Shown here piece after piece: positions 8,425-18,140 of a DNA stretch of 34,034 nt. The notes under the pieces are model-generated. The model saw nothing but the letters and a program-made list of their open reading frames with translations, was not told the DNA's origin and did no database searches. A program made the position numbers and the translations under genes. Each line of letters starts with the position of its first letter. The first letter of the stretch is position 1. Origin of the DNA: Ectothiorhodospiraceae bacterium (GTDB lineage Bacteria; Pseudomonadota; Gammaproteobacteria; Nitrococcales; Aquisalimonadaceae); NCBI GenBank assembly GCA_007117515.1, contig SKGQ01000069.1, positions 1 through 34,034 of the forward strand, in the 5' to 3' direction.

Positions 8425-8537
8425 CGGATCACACCGCGAGGATCCGCTGTGCTTGATCCGCCCTACGGTCGCCGACCGTTGCCGTTCGGGCGTAGGGTGC
8501 ATTAAGCGAAGCGAATGCACGCGGTGTCAGGCGTTGG
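8425..8537. repeat. Intact intergenic repeat (copy B), unoccupied IS110 target
   Basis: A full-length copy of the repeat whose other copy is split by the IS. It retains the same 7-bp hairpin arms (8497-8503 and 8514-8520) and the same core AG at 8494-8495, flanked by the 10-base and 6-base guide matches. It is therefore a perfect but unused target. The 137 bp between the copies (8288-8424) hold no gene that I can see. Confidence 0.85.
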
Positions 8538-8644
8538 GTTGAGGCAACGCACCATTTCGCTTGTCCCGTATGCCCTCGCCCCGGTACCATATAAGGCTGT
8601 TTTCCGGCGTATTTGCCCTCAGTGAACCCACAGGTTTCCCAGCA

Positions 8645-10492
8645 ATGAACAAGCAGCAGAAGACCCAGCAGCACCCCTTGGCCGGCAAGACCATGAGTGG
8701 CGCCGAGATGATCATCCAGGTGCTGGCGGACGAGGGCGTCGACACGGTCTTTGGCTACAGCGGTGGCGCGATCCTGCCGTCCTATGATGCGATCTTCCGT
8801 TTCAATGCTGCGCACCGCGGTGATTCCGAGGACGATCCGGTCAAGTTGATCGTGCCGGCCAACGAGCAGGGTGCCGCCTTCATGGCTGCGGGTTATGCCC
8901 GCGCCAGCGGCAAGGTGGGTGTCTGCATGGTCACCTCCGGCCCCGGCGCAACCAACACGGTGACTCCGGTGCGTGACTGCATGGCCGACTCGACCCCGAT
9001 CGTGGTCATCACCGGCCAGGTGCCGACCGGCGCCATGGGTACCGATGCCTTCCAGGAAGCGCCCATCGTCAACATCATGGGCTCCTGCGCCAAGCACATC
9101 TTCCTGGTCACCAAGCCGGAGCGCGTCGAAGCCACGATCCGCACCGCGTTCGAGGTCGCCCGTTCCGGGCGTCCGGGGCCGGTGGTTGTGGACGTGCCCA
9201 AGGACATGCAGAACTGGGTCGGTGAATTCCTAGGTGAGGGCCTGCTGGAGATCCGTGGCTACCGCCAGCGGATGGACAGCCTGCGCGGTGCGCGCCTTTC
9301 CGATCGTAAGTGTCGGCAGTTCTTCGAACTGCTGGAACAGAGCAACCGGCCGTTGCTGTACGTCGGTGGCGGTGTGATCAATGGCAATGCCGCGGAAGAC
9401 CTCACCGCCTTCGCCAGGACCTTCAACATCCCGGTGGTCAGCACGCTGATGGGGCTCGGTTCCATCGACACCACCCATGCGCTGTCGCTGCACATGCTGG
9501 GCATGCACGGCACCGCCTACGCCAATTACGCGGTGGAAGACTGCGATTTCCTGATCGCGGTGGGTTCGCGCTTTGATGACCGCGTTGCCGCCAAGATCGA
9601 GGAGTTCGCACCGCTGGCGCAGCATGTGGCGCACATCGACATCGACGCCGCCGAGATCGGCAAGGTGCGGCTGGTGGACTGGGCCCATGTGGGCGAGGCT
9701 GGCAAGAGCCTGCAGCAGCTGCTCACCCACGGTCGCGACAATGGCTTCGACAAGGACTATGGCGCGTGGGTTAAGCACATCGGCCAGTTGCGCAAGAATC
9801 ACCCGATGAACTACGACCGTGACAGTGCGTTGATCCAGCCGCATTACGTGGTTGAGGAGCTGAACAGGCTCACTGGTGGTAAAGCCATCATCAGCACCGG
9901 CGTCGGTCAGCATCAGATGTGGGCTGCGCAGTACTGCGACTTCCGCGAACCCCGCCTGTGGCTGACTTCGGGCAGTATGGGCACCATGGGTTATGGTCTG
10001 CCGGCGGCCGTGGGCGCGGCCTTCGCCTGCCCGGACAAGATGGTCATCGATATCGATGGCGATGGCTCAATCCGCATGAACCTCGGCGAGATGGAGACCG
10101 TCACCAACTACAATCTGCCGGTGAAGATCCTGCTGCTGAACAACCTGGGTGACGGCATGGTGCGGCAGTGGCAGCGGCTGTACTTCAACGACAATTTCTC
10201 CGGCAGTGACAAATCGCTACACCGCAAGGACTTCATCAAGGCCGCGGAATCCGATGGCTTCGCGTTCGCCCGCCGCGTCGATCAAAAGGAGGATGTGGTT
10301 GATGCGCTGAAGGCGTTTGTCGAGTTCGAGGGTCCGGCCTTCCTGGAAGTAATGATCGATGGCGAGGCCAGCGTCTACCCGATGGTGGGCCCGGGCATGA
10401 ACTACAAGCAGATGGTCACAGGCGAATGGATCGCCTCCCGCGACGTAAACGCCACCAACCGGGAAGCGGCCGAGACGCCGGACCTCTTTTAG
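8645..10492 (+). CDS. ilvB: Acetolactate synthase, catalytic (large) subunit
   Basis: A 615-residue ThDP enzyme that condenses two pyruvates, or pyruvate plus 2-oxobutyrate, in the first common step of branched-chain amino acid synthesis. The N-terminal ThDP-pyrimidine domain has GVDTVFGYSGGAILPSYDA and ANEQGAAFMAAGYARASGK, which contains the activating glutamate. The middle domain has RPLLYVGGGVINGNA and GMHGTAYANYA. The C-terminal domain has TSGSMGTMGYGLPAAVGA and the ThDP-Mg motif IDIDGDGSIRMN to LLLNN. The ATG at 8645 is chosen because codons upstream fall in non-conserved DNA. The ribosome site is weak. No regulatory subunit gene (ilvH/ilvN) follows, and a terminator comes directly after the stop. 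Confidence 0.95.
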   Translation: MNKQQKTQQHPLAGKTMSGAEMIIQVLADEGVDTVFGYSGGAILPSYDAIFRFNAAHRGDSEDDPVKLIVPANEQGAAFMAAGYARASGKVGVCMVTSGPGATNTVTPVRDCMADSTPIVVITGQVPTGAMGTDAFQEAPIVNIMGSCAKHIFLVTKPERVEATIRTAFEVARSGRPGPVVVDVPKDMQNWVGEFLGEGLLEIRGYRQRMDSLRGARLSDRKCRQFFELLEQSNRPLLYVGGGVINGNAAEDLTAFARTFNIPVVSTLMGLGSIDTTHALSLHMLGMHGTAYANYAVEDCDFLIAVGSRFDDRVAAKIEEFAPLAQHVAHIDIDAAEIGKVRLVDWAHVGEAGKSLQQLLTHGRDNGFDKDYGAWVKHIGQLRKNHPMNYDRDSALIQPHYVVEELNRLTGGKAIISTGVGQHQMWAAQYCDFREPRLWLTSGSMGTMGYGLPAAVGAAFACPDKMVIDIDGDGSIRMNLGEMETVTNYNLPVKILLLNNLGDGMVRQWQRLYFNDNFSGSDKSLHRKDFIKAAESDGFAFARRVDQKEDVVDALKAFVEFEGPAFLEVMIDGEASVYPMVGPGMNYKQMVTGEWIASRDVNATNREAAETPDLF

Positions 10493-10503
10493 TCGCGCAT
10501 CGC

Positions 10504-10607
10504 GCGACGTTTAACGTTTCAAGTTTTAGGTTTGGGTTTAAAGGGCGCGCCGGAAGGCGCGCTTTTCTTGTTTCCTAAAACCTAAAACGTTACACCTAAA
10601 ACGTCGC
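10504..10607. repeat. Long imperfect inverted repeat with CCTAAAAC units
   Basis: Arms at 10504-10533 and 10578-10607 match at both ends (11 and 8 bases) with a divergent middle, and they enclose the ilvB terminator. CCTAAAA(C) occurs at 10574, 10581 and 10595, with GTTTTAGG on the other arm at 10523-10530. The A/T-rich composition stands out from the surrounding GC-rich DNA. It may be a dispersed repeat carrying a terminator; no identity is assigned. Confidence 0.6.
10545..10570 (+). terminator. Rho-independent terminator after ilvB
   Basis: GCGCGCC (10545-10551), GGAA loop, GGCGCGC (10556-10562), then TTTTCTTG. A strong short stem with a T-run, about 50 bp after the ilvB stop. Confidence 0.85.
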
Positions 10608-10610
10608 CTC

Positions 10611-10639
10611 CTTGAAATCCCCCGCAGCCATACCCATTC
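10611..10639 (+). promoter_or_regulatory. sigma32 (heat-shock) type promoter for htpG
   Basis: CTTGAAA (10611-10617) matches the sigma32 -35 consensus. ACCCATTC (10632-10639) is close to the CCCCATNT -10 element. The spacer is 14 bases, within the accepted range. A start near 10646 leaves a leader of about 40 nt to htpG, which is a sigma32 regulon member in E. coli. Confidence 0.65.
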
Positions 10640-10684
10640 CTCCCCCACCCCGGATTTCGTACCTGATTGTCACGAGGAACTGCC

Positions 10685-12595
10685 ATGTCCGCTACGACCG
10701 AGAACAAGGAAACCTTCGAGTTCCAGACCGAGGTGCGGCAGCTGCTGCATCTGATGATCAACTCCCTGTACAGCAACCGCGAGATCTTTCTCCGCGAGCT
10801 GATTTCCAATGCCTCGGATGCCGCCGACAAGCTGCGCTTCCAGGCGCTCCAGGACGAAAGCCTGCTGGAAGGGGACAGCGAGCTGGCCGTCCGGGTCACC
10901 TTAGACAAGGATGCCAACACGCTGACCATCTCCGATAACGGCGTCGGCATGAATCATGATGAAGTGATCGAGAATCTGGGCACCATCGCCCGTTCCGGCA
11001 CCCGCGCCTTTCTCGAAAACCTCACCGGTGACCAGGCCAAGGACGCGAATCTGATCGGCCAGTTCGGTGTCGGTTTCTATTCCGCCTTCATCGTTGCCGA
11101 CCGTGTCAGCGTGACCACCCGCAAGGCGGGCAGCGCGCCGGAGGACGCCGTGCGCTGGGAGTCGGCCGGAGACGGCAAGTACACGCTGGAGTCGGTGACC
11201 AAGGACAAGCACGGCACCGAAGTCGTATTGCACCTGAAGGACGATGCCACCGAATTCGCCGACGGCTACCGTCTGCGCAACATCATCCGTACCTATTCGG
11301 ATCACATCGACATTCCGATCCGCATGCCGGCCGAGAACGTCAGCGAGGATGACGAGGAAGCCGATAAGACGCCGGAAGACGAGACCGTCAACAAGGCCAA
11401 TGCGCTGTGGATGCGGGCCAAGAACGAGATCTCGGATGACGAGTACAAGGAGTTCTACAAGCACGTCGCCCACGACTTCGAAGAGCCGCTGACCTGGATG
11501 CACAACAAGGTGGAGGGCAACCAGTCCTACACCTCGCTGCTGTACATCCCCAAGCGTGCGCCGTTCGACCTCTGGGACCGCGACAGCGGCCACGGCGTGA
11601 AGCTCTACGTGAAGCGCGTGTTCATCATGGACGACGCCGAACAGCTCATGCCGCGCTATCTTCGCTTCGTCCGCGGGGTGATCGACTCCGACGACCTGCC
11701 GTTGAATGTGTCCCGCGAGATCCTGCAGCACAACAAGCAGATCGACCGCATTCGCAGTGCCTCGGTAAAGCGGGTTCTGGACGCCCTGGAAAAGCTGGCG
11801 AAAAACGAGCCCGACCAGTACCAGGAGTTCTGGAAGACCTTTGGCCGTTGCCTGAAGGAAGGTCCGGCCGAGGATTTCGCCAACCGGGAACGCGTCGCCA
11901 GGTTGCTGCGTTTCAGCTCCACGCATACCGACGCCACGGATGAAACCGTGACGCTGGAGGACTATGTCTCGCGGATGAAGGAAGGCCAGGAGGCCATCTA
12001 CTACGTCACCGCAGAGAGCTTCAGCGCGGCCAGGAACAGCCCGCATCTGGAGGTCTTCCGCAAGCACGGAGTGGAAGTGCTGCTGCTCACCGATCCGGTG
12101 GACGAATGGGCCATCAGCCATCTGAACGAATTCGACGGCAAGCGTCTGGTTTCCGCGGCCAAGGGCGAGCTGGATCTGGACAAGCTCGGCAGCGAAGAGA
12201 CCGACGAGCAGAAGGAACAGCAGGAAAAGGCCGAAACCGAACTCAAGCCGGTGGTTGAACGGCTCAAGGCGGCGCTGACAGACAAGGTGGACGACGTCCG
12301 GGTCAGCAAACGCCTGACCGACTCACCTGCCTGCCTGGTGGTCAGCGAACACGAGTTCGGCATCAGCATGCAGCGCATGCTCAAGGCCGCGGGTCATCCG
12401 TTCCCGGCGGGCAAGCCAGCCCTGGAAATCAACCCGGACCACGTGCTGATCAAGCGCCTGGAATCCGTCGATGACCAGGCCGGCACCGAGGAATGGGCCC
12501 AGGTCCTCTACGACCAGGCGCTGCTCATGGAAGGCGGCCAACTGGACGACCCGGCTACCTTCGTCAAGCGGGTGAACAAGCTGCTCGCCAGCTGA
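10685..12595 (+). CDS. htpG: Molecular chaperone HtpG (bacterial Hsp90)
   Basis: A 636-residue ATP-dependent chaperone (E. coli 624). The GHKL ATPase domain is clear: [38 protein letters not shown] and [18 protein letters not shown]. The middle domain has [14 protein letters not shown] and [16 protein letters not shown] with the conserved arginine. The C-terminal dimerisation domain follows, with [16 protein letters not shown] and a typical QRMLKAAG. There is an acidic linker at about residue 225, [13 protein letters not shown]. The ATG at 10685 follows GAGGA by six bases. It is monocistronic between its own promoter and terminator. Confidence 0.97.
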   Translation: MSATTENKETFEFQTEVRQLLHLMINSLYSNREIFLRELISNASDAADKLRFQALQDESLLEGDSELAVRVTLDKDANTLTISDNGVGMNHDEVIENLGTIARSGTRAFLENLTGDQAKDANLIGQFGVGFYSAFIVADRVSVTTRKAGSAPEDAVRWESAGDGKYTLESVTKDKHGTEVVLHLKDDATEFADGYRLRNIIRTYSDHIDIPIRMPAENVSEDDEEADKTPEDETVNKANALWMRAKNEISDDEYKEFYKHVAHDFEEPLTWMHNKVEGNQSYTSLLYIPKRAPFDLWDRDSGHGVKLYVKRVFIMDDAEQLMPRYLRFVRGVIDSDDLPLNVSREILQHNKQIDRIRSASVKRVLDALEKLAKNEPDQYQEFWKTFGRCLKEGPAEDFANRERVARLLRFSSTHTDATDETVTLEDYVSRMKEGQEAIYYVTAESFSAARNSPHLEVFRKHGVEVLLLTDPVDEWAISHLNEFDGKRLVSAAKGELDLDKLGSEETDEQKEQQEKAETELKPVVERLKAALTDKVDDVRVSKRLTDSPACLVVSEHEFGISMQRMLKAAGHPFPAGKPALEINPDHVLIKRLESVDDQAGTEEWAQVLYDQALLMEGGQLDDPATFVKRVNKLLAS

Positions 12596-12618
12596 CAGGC
12601 GGCCGCCAGGCCGGATCG

Positions 12619-12656
12619 AACGCCCCGGTTGGCTGCCTGCCGCCGGGGCGTTTTCC
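12619..12656 (+). terminator. Rho-independent terminator after htpG
   Basis: AACGCCCCGG (12619-12628) pairs with CCGGGGCGTT (12643-12652), followed by more T. It lies 24 bp after the htpG stop. Confidence 0.85.
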
Positions 12657-12795
12657 TGTCTGGCTACTTCGTACTGTAGAGCTACAAAGGCGGATTCTTC
12701 GGCCCGATTGCCGGGAAGCGATGGTCCTTGAGGTCTGGTTAGTCGAGCGGCTGTGGGCCAATGCGGCGAAGAAGACAGCCTGCTCTGTCGGGGTG

Positions 12796-13038
12796 TCAGA
12801 GCTTTTCAGTCAGGTAATCCAGTAACTCGGCGATGCTTCGCATGCGGGCGTAGTCCTGATCGGGAATATTCACGCCCAGTCTCTTGTGTACCGCTTCGGC
12901 GAGGTTTAATGCGTCCATGGAATCCAGGTCGTACGCATCCTGCAGGTTGGCTGTATCGTCGAACGTTGTCATGTCGATATCCGGGGCGATACTGGATAGC
13001 TCCTCCAGCACCGCCTTGCGCAATTCATCCCGATTCAT
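12796..13038 (-). CDS. Acyl carrier protein-like protein, last gene of the 2-oxoacid dehydrogenase operon
   Basis: An acidic 80-residue protein with the PP-binding fold pattern. DLDSMDALNLAEAVHKRLG places the candidate phosphopantetheine serine at residue 40; DSM replaces the common DSL. It is too divergent to be the housekeeping AcpP and is not near fab genes. Its ATG overlaps the E2 stop as ATGA and follows GGAGG by five bases, so it is translated coupled to E2. This placement implies a role with the dehydrogenase or ligase, for example as an acyl acceptor. That role is inference. Post-translational activation would need a phosphopantetheinyl transferase encoded elsewhere. Confidence 0.88.
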   Translation of the reverse strand: MNRDELRKAVLEELSSIAPDIDMTTFDDTANLQDAYDLDSMDALNLAEAVHKRLGVNIPDQDYARMRSIAELLDYLTEKL

Positions 13039-14318
13039 AGTGCCTCCGGTTGCTGCAGCAATTGGTCCATTTCGTTGAGAAAAAGAGCGCCAAGGTGTCC
13101 GTCACAGACGCGATGATCTGCCGCCAGGCTCAGGTCGACGGCCAGCCGCACGGCGACGCCGTCATTCACCGCCAGGGGGCGTCGACGGGCACGGCCGATA
13201 CCGATCATGGCGACCTGCGGCGGGTAGATGACCCCATAGACGGTATCCACGCCGCGGTCGCCGAGAGCGGTCACGGTGGCGGTGCCACCACCCATCTCGG
13301 AGGCGCGCAGTCCGCCGCCGCGCGCGCGGCGCACCAGATCACGAAGCCGATGCATCAGTTCCGGCAGGGTCAAGGTGTCGGCATCGAGGATGGCCGGGGC
13401 GACCAGGCCACCGCCTCGCAGGTGAACCGCCATTCCCAGATTGATCTGGCCTGCCGCAACGAAGCCGTCTTCACCGTAATGGCCGTTGAGCTCAGGGTAG
13501 CGGGCCAGGGCCAGTGCAGTGGCTTTCATGAACAGCGCGGAGAGCAGCAGCCGGTTCTCCGGTGGCTGGTGCTGGTTGTAGTCCGCCAGCCATTGTTCGG
13601 CGGCATGCAGGTCCGCGGTGGTGGCCAGGTAGTAATGCGGTATTTCGCGCTTCGCGCGGCTCATGGCGGCGGCGATGGCGGCACGCATCTGTGGGCGGTC
13701 AAAACCGGTTCCGGGTCGGGTTTCTGTTGTCGTGGGTGGTGTGTCCTGCAGGTCCCTGAGCACAATGGCGTTATCCGGCCCAGTGCCGTGCAGGCCCGAT
13801 AGCGGAATACCTGCCTTCCGGGCCCTGCGGCGGGCGGCGGGAGAGGCCCATACCCGGCTCCGGAGGTCTGTCTTTTCTGCTGCCGGCGGTGATGGCGGCG
13901 GGGAAGGCGGTTTCGGCTCAGGCTGATCGTGCCTGGTCTCGCTTTTGATCGCCGTGCCGCTGGCTGTCGGTGCGGGCGTTTCTGTTACCGGTGGCTGTTC
14001 CACCGTGGGCGGCTTTTCTGCCTCTGGAGTTGCTGTGGGTTCTGCCTTTTCTGCGACTTCGGACGGCTGTTTGCCAACGCCTTTGCCATCGCCGATTCTG
14101 GCAAGCGGCGTGCCCACGTCCGCCTCAGTGTCTTCCGGTACGTAGATTTCTTCGACCACGCCGTCTTCAAAGACCTCCACGTCGAGCGCTCCCTTGGAGG
14201 TTTCCACCGCGGCGATCACCTGGCCCTTCTTGACCCGGTCGCCGGGTTTGACTTTCCACTCGACCAGCGTGGCGCTGTCCATGTCTGCGCCCATGGATGG
14301 CATGATGAAATCGCTCAC
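13035..14318 (-). CDS. 2-oxoacid dehydrogenase complex E2, dihydrolipoamide acyltransferase
   Basis: A 427-residue E2. The lipoyl domain (1-76) begins [20 protein letters not shown] and carries [15 protein letters not shown], with Lys42 the expected lipoylation site. An Ala/Pro/Glu-rich hinge (about 80-150) leads to the peripheral subunit-binding domain [20 protein letters not shown] (159-178). The catalytic domain ends with DHRVCDG (401-407), giving His402 and Asp406. The acyl group is unknown; pyruvate-, acetoin- and branched-chain-type complexes share this layout. The GTG start at 14318 overlaps the E1 stop by 4 nt and follows GGAGA. A presumed E3 partner is not encoded in the window, although the binding domain for it is present. 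Confidence 0.95.
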   Translation of the reverse strand: MSDFIMPSMGADMDSATLVEWKVKPGDRVKKGQVIAAVETSKGALDVEVFEDGVVEEIYVPEDTEADVGTPLARIGDGKGVGKQPSEVAEKAEPTATPEAEKPPTVEQPPVTETPAPTASGTAIKSETRHDQPEPKPPSPPPSPPAAEKTDLRSRVWASPAARRRARKAGIPLSGLHGTGPDNAIVLRDLQDTPPTTTETRPGTGFDRPQMRAAIAAAMSRAKREIPHYYLATTADLHAAEQWLADYNQHQPPENRLLLSALFMKATALALARYPELNGHYGEDGFVAAGQINLGMAVHLRGGGLVAPAILDADTLTLPELMHRLRDLVRRARGGGLRASEMGGGTATVTALGDRGVDTVYGVIYPPQVAMIGIGRARRRPLAVNDGVAVRLAVDLSLAADHRVCDGHLGALFLNEMDQLLQQPEAL

Positions 14319-16327
14319 GGTGTTTCTCCGAGCGTGCGTTTCGCGGCGGCGACAATGTCCGCCACTTTCGGCAGGCTGGCCTGCTCCAGATGTTGCGGGT
14401 AGGGCACTGGCACCTCCGCGCTGCATACGCGTGCCGGCGGAGCGTCGAGTTCCCAGAACGCCTGCTCGTTGAGGATCGCCATCAGTTCGCCGGCCAGGCT
14501 GCCGGTTTTCCACCCTTCATCCACCATCACCGCGCGCCGGGTGCGACGCACGGATTCGATCAGCGTGTCGGTGTCCAAAGGCCGCAACACGCGCAGGTCA
14601 ATCACCTCTGCTTCGATACCCTCGTCGGCGAGTTGCTCTGCGGCCTGCAGGGCCTTGTACAGGCAGCCGCCATAGGTGATGAGACTGACATCCCTGCCTG
14701 GACGGCGGATGGCGGCTTTCTCGATGTCCACGCCGTTTGGTTGTGGTATCAGCTCCGCCTTGTGGTTGTAGAGCATCACGTGCTCGAAGATCACCACGGG
14801 GTTGGGATCCTGTAGTGCGGCCCAGAGCATGTAGCGGGCATCCTCCACCGTGGCCGGTGCCAACACCCGCAGGCCGGGGACGTGGGCATACCAGTTTTCC
14901 AGGCTGTGAGAGTGCTGTGCGGCAACCTGACGGCCGGCCCCGGTGGCCATGCGGATGACTACGGGTACGTTGAACTGGCCGCCGGACATGTGCAGCAGGG
15001 CGGCGGCACTGTTCACGATCTGGTCAATCGCCAACAGGCTGAAGTTCACCGTCATGATCTCAACCACCGGGCGCATGCCGCCCAGCGCCGCGCCCAGGCC
15101 GGCACCGGTGAAGCCGTTCTCCGCCAATGGCGTGTCAATGATGCGCTCGGCACCGAACTGCCCGAACAGGTCATGGGTCACGGCATAACAGCCACCGTAA
15201 CGACCGATATCCTCCCCCATCAGGAAAACCCGGTCATCATGCTCCAGGGCTTCCTCCAGTCCGCGGCGGAATGCTTCGCGCAAGGTGGTTTCCGCGGCTT
15301 CGGTTTCTGGCGCCGGGGGCGGGCTCAGCGGCGTTGGCAAAGGCCTGCTGACATGGTCAAGCAGGGTCTCTTCCGACTCCCATTCTCCCGCTTCGGCGAA
15401 CTCGACTGCGCGCTCCACCTCCTCGGTGATTTCCGCCTCCATGGCCTTGCGTTCGTCCTCGTGGATCAGGTTGGCCTGTGCCATCCAGTCGGCCAGCCGG
15501 TCGATGGGATCCTTTTTCTTCCATTCCTCGACCTCTGCCTGATCGCGGTAGAGCTGCGGGTCGAACATGGAATGGGCACGGAATCGATACGTATGACACT
15601 CGATCAGCCGGGGCCCGTCGCCCGCACGGGCAGTTTCCAGAGCCTTGCGGGCAGCAGCTTCCACCTGGACAACACTCATGCCGTCGACCTGCTCGGCGGG
15701 CACGCCAATGGCTTCGGCCTTGCGGTATATGTCCGGCTGGGCGTGTTCCACCTCAATGGGTGTGCCCATGGCGTAGTAATTGTTCTCGCAAACAAACACC
15801 ACCGGCAGTTGCCAGAGGGCTGCCAGGTTCATGGATTCGTAGAACACACCCTCTGAGGCAGCGCCGTCTCCGAAGAAGCACACCGTGGCGCGGTTGCCTC
15901 CGCGCATCTTTTCCGCCAGGGCCAGCCCCACGGCAAGGGGAATCCCGCCGCCGACGATGGCATTGCCGCCAAAAAAGCGGGTGTCGGCATCGAACAGATG
16001 CATGGACCCGCCTCGGCCCATGGCGCAACCGGACGACTTGCCGTACATCTCCGCCATTACCTGCTCCATGGTCATACCCTTGAGCAGGGCATGACCATGT
16101 TCCCGGTAGGCGGCGACAACCGTTTCGTCGTCAGCCATGTTGAACATGACACCGGCGGCCACCGCTTCCTGACCAATGCACACATGCAGGAAGCCGCGGA
16201 TTTTTTCCTGCGTATACAACTCCACGCAGCGCTCCTCGAAGCGACGCACACGCAGCATCCCGCGCAAGAGATTCAGTGCATGCTCCCTCGACAGCCGGGT
16301 TTTCCGGCAACTGGTTGTCTCGTTCAT
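14315..16327 (-). CDS. 2-oxoacid dehydrogenase E1, alpha and beta subunits fused
   Basis: A 670-residue ThDP enzyme with both E1 subunits in one chain. Alpha part (about 1-325): [40 protein letters not shown] and the ThDP motif [10 protein letters not shown] to ENN (153-183). A Pro-rich linker at about 328-345 leads into the beta part: [37 protein letters not shown] with the expected catalytic glutamate Glu403, and [24 protein letters not shown]1 decarboxylates a 2-oxoacid and reductively acylates the lipoyl group of E2. Such fusions occur in acetoin/pyruvate-type complexes, and the substrate is unresolved. The ATG at 16327 follows AGGA. It lies 25 bp downstream of the ligase gene. Confidence 0.95.
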   Translation of the reverse strand: MNETTSCRKTRLSREHALNLLRGMLRVRRFEERCVELYTQEKIRGFLHVCIGQEAVAAGVMFNMADDETVVAAYREHGHALLKGMTMEQVMAEMYGKSSGCAMGRGGSMHLFDADTRFFGGNAIVGGGIPLAVGLALAEKMRGGNRATVCFFGDGAASEGVFYESMNLAALWQLPVVFVCENNYYAMGTPIEVEHAQPDIYRKAEAIGVPAEQVDGMSVVQVEAAARKALETARAGDGPRLIECHTYRFRAHSMFDPQLYRDQAEVEEWKKKDPIDRLADWMAQANLIHEDERKAMEAEITEEVERAVEFAEAGEWESEETLLDHVSRPLPTPLSPPPAPETEAAETTLREAFRRGLEEALEHDDRVFLMGEDIGRYGGCYAVTHDLFGQFGAERIIDTPLAENGFTGAGLGAALGGMRPVVEIMTVNFSLLAIDQIVNSAAALLHMSGGQFNVPVVIRMATGAGRQVAAQHSHSLENWYAHVPGLRVLAPATVEDARYMLWAALQDPNPVVIFEHVMLYNHKAELIPQPNGVDIEKAAIRRPGRDVSLITYGGCLYKALQAAEQLADEGIEAEVIDLRVLRPLDTDTLIESVRRTRRAVMVDEGWKTGSLAGELMAILNEQAFWELDAPPARVCSAEVPVPYPQHLEQASLPKVADIVAAAKRTLGETP

Positions 16328-16352
16328 TGACTGTTCCTCATGGCGGCGCCCG

Positions 16353-18071
16353 TCATTCAGCCGAACCTTCCAGGGTTGAGGTGTCGCCCTCCGGCAGGCC
16401 CAGTTCGCGGGCACGCAGCAGCCGCCGCATGATCTTGCCGCTGCGGGTGCGCGGCAGCTCATCGCGGAATTCAATATGGCGGGGTGCCACCGCGGGTCCC
16501 AGGCGCTTGCGGGCCAGTCCCATCAGTTCCCTGCGCAGGGCGTCGTCCGGTTGGTATTCCGACTTCAGGGAGACAAATGCCTTCACCGTCTCCCCCGCCA
16601 CCTGGTCCGGCACGCCAATCACGCCGACCTCGGCCACTGCCGGGTGCGAAAGCAGTACCGCCTCCACCTCAAAGGGCCCGATCAGGTGGCCGGAAGACTT
16701 GATCACGTCATCGTTGCGGCCGATAAACCAGAAATACCCGTCCGCATCCCGGCGTGCCAGGTCGCCGGTCAGATACCAGTCGCCAGCAAAGCAGCTGCGG
16801 TATTTCTCATCCTGATGGAGGTAGCCGCGGAACATCGAAGGCCAGCCCTTTTTCAGCACGAGCTCGCCCGTTTCATCGGCGTCTTCGATCAGTTCGATGC
16901 CGTCGTCAGTCTTGCGGGCGACGGCCGCCTCGACGCCGGGAATGGGTTTGCCCATGGATCCCGGCCGGATTTCCAGGGCCGCGAAGTTGCTGATCATGAT
17001 GCCGCCGGTCTCGCTCTGCCACCAGCTGTCATGGAAGGGAAGGCCCAGGACCTCACGCCCCCAGATGACCGCTTCCGGGTTGAGCGGCTCACCGGCGCTG
17101 GCCATGAATCGCAGCGAGGACAGGTCGTGTGCCCGGGGCATTTCCGGCCCCAGCTTGATCAGCATGCGGATAGCCGTGGGGGCGGTGTACCAGACCGCCA
17201 CCTTCTGGTTCTGGATGAGCCGGTACCAGCGCTCGGCGTCGAACTCAGCCTCGTCGACCACCATGGTCACGCCGTTGGTGAGCGGAGCGATGATGCCGTA
17301 GGAGGTGCCGGTTACCCAGCCCGGGTCCGCCGTGCACCAGTAGATGTCGCCGGGACGCATGTCCAGCACATAACGGCCGGTCATGTGGTGGGTGACCACC
17401 GCTTCATGCACATGCTGTGCGCCCTTGGGCTTGCCGGTGGTGCCGCTGGTGAAATGCAGCAGGGCAGGCGCTTCCGGATCCATGGCGCGGGTTGGGTAGT
17501 CGCCGCTGGCGGCGTCCATCAATGCCGTCGCATCAAGCGTGCCTTCGGGTATCTGGTCGTGTTGGTCGATCAGCAGCACATGACGTACCGAGGGTGTCTC
17601 CCGCACCCAGTCCGCCACCTTCCTTCGATACAAACGCTCGCTGGTGACCAGGACCGCCGGCTCGCCGATCTCCACCCGCTGACGGACCGGATCCGGGCCG
17701 AAGGCGGGGAACAGCGGCGTGAATACGCAACCATGCTTGAGTGTGCCGAGCACCGCCGCGTACAGGTCGGGAATTCGGTGGGACAGACCGAAAACGCGCT
17801 CGCCGGGTTTGACTCCCAGGTTCAGCAACACGCTGGCAAAGCGGTTTGCGCGCTCGTTCAATTCCCGGTAGCTGATGTCCGCCGGGGATTCGCTGTCCCG
17901 CGCCAGAAAGCGGATGGCGGTGCGGTCTGCCGCCTCGGTGTCCATGTGCTTGTCCAGCGCCTCGAAGGCGATATTGAGTCGGCCATTGCCCATCCCGGCC
18001 AACTCCCGTCGGGCCTGGTCCCAGGAAAACCCTGCACAGAACTGCTCGTAATCCGGGAGATTTGCCGACAT
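16353..18071 (-). CDS. AMP-forming acyl-CoA synthetase, acetyl-CoA synthetase-like
   Basis: A 572-residue adenylate-forming ligase, the size of the shorter AcsA-type enzymes. Motifs are [15 protein letters not shown] (P-loop 208-217), SWWQSETGG (349-357), YLTGD (433-437), [16 protein letters not shown] and the catalytic lysine in [10 protein letters not shown] (Lys546). Tryptophans 350-351 resemble the pocket-closing tryptophan of acetyl-CoA synthetase, so a small acid such as acetate or propionate is the likely substrate. The last lysine is a typical target for acetylation control. The gene follows the PLP enzyme and precedes E1. The ribosome site GGGGG is nine bases before ATG. Whether CoA or the operon ACP accepts the acyl group cannot be told. 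Confidence 0.92.
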   Translation of the reverse strand: MSANLPDYEQFCAGFSWDQARRELAGMGNGRLNIAFEALDKHMDTEAADRTAIRFLARDSESPADISYRELNERANRFASVLLNLGVKPGERVFGLSHRIPDLYAAVLGTLKHGCVFTPLFPAFGPDPVRQRVEIGEPAVLVTSERLYRRKVADWVRETPSVRHVLLIDQHDQIPEGTLDATALMDAASGDYPTRAMDPEAPALLHFTSGTTGKPKGAQHVHEAVVTHHMTGRYVLDMRPGDIYWCTADPGWVTGTSYGIIAPLTNGVTMVVDEAEFDAERWYRLIQNQKVAVWYTAPTAIRMLIKLGPEMPRAHDLSSLRFMASAGEPLNPEAVIWGREVLGLPFHDSWWQSETGGIMISNFAALEIRPGSMGKPIPGVEAAVARKTDDGIELIEDADETGELVLKKGWPSMFRGYLHQDEKYRSCFAGDWYLTGDLARRDADGYFWFIGRNDDVIKSSGHLIGPFEVEAVLLSHPAVAEVGVIGVPDQVAGETVKAFVSLKSEYQPDDALRRELMGLARKRLGPAVAPRHIEFRDELPRTRSGKIMRRLLRARELGLPEGDTSTLEGSAE

Positions 18072-18140
18072 TTTGTGCTGCCCCCTTGGTTTTCTGCTGC
18101 CGCGCTGAGCGACTCATGGAGCATGCCGGACTTGGCTTGC

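Noticed and set aside
10901-12121. Open frame of 406 codons antisense to htpG
   Set aside because: The htpG frame is unambiguous; the antisense translation shows no family features.
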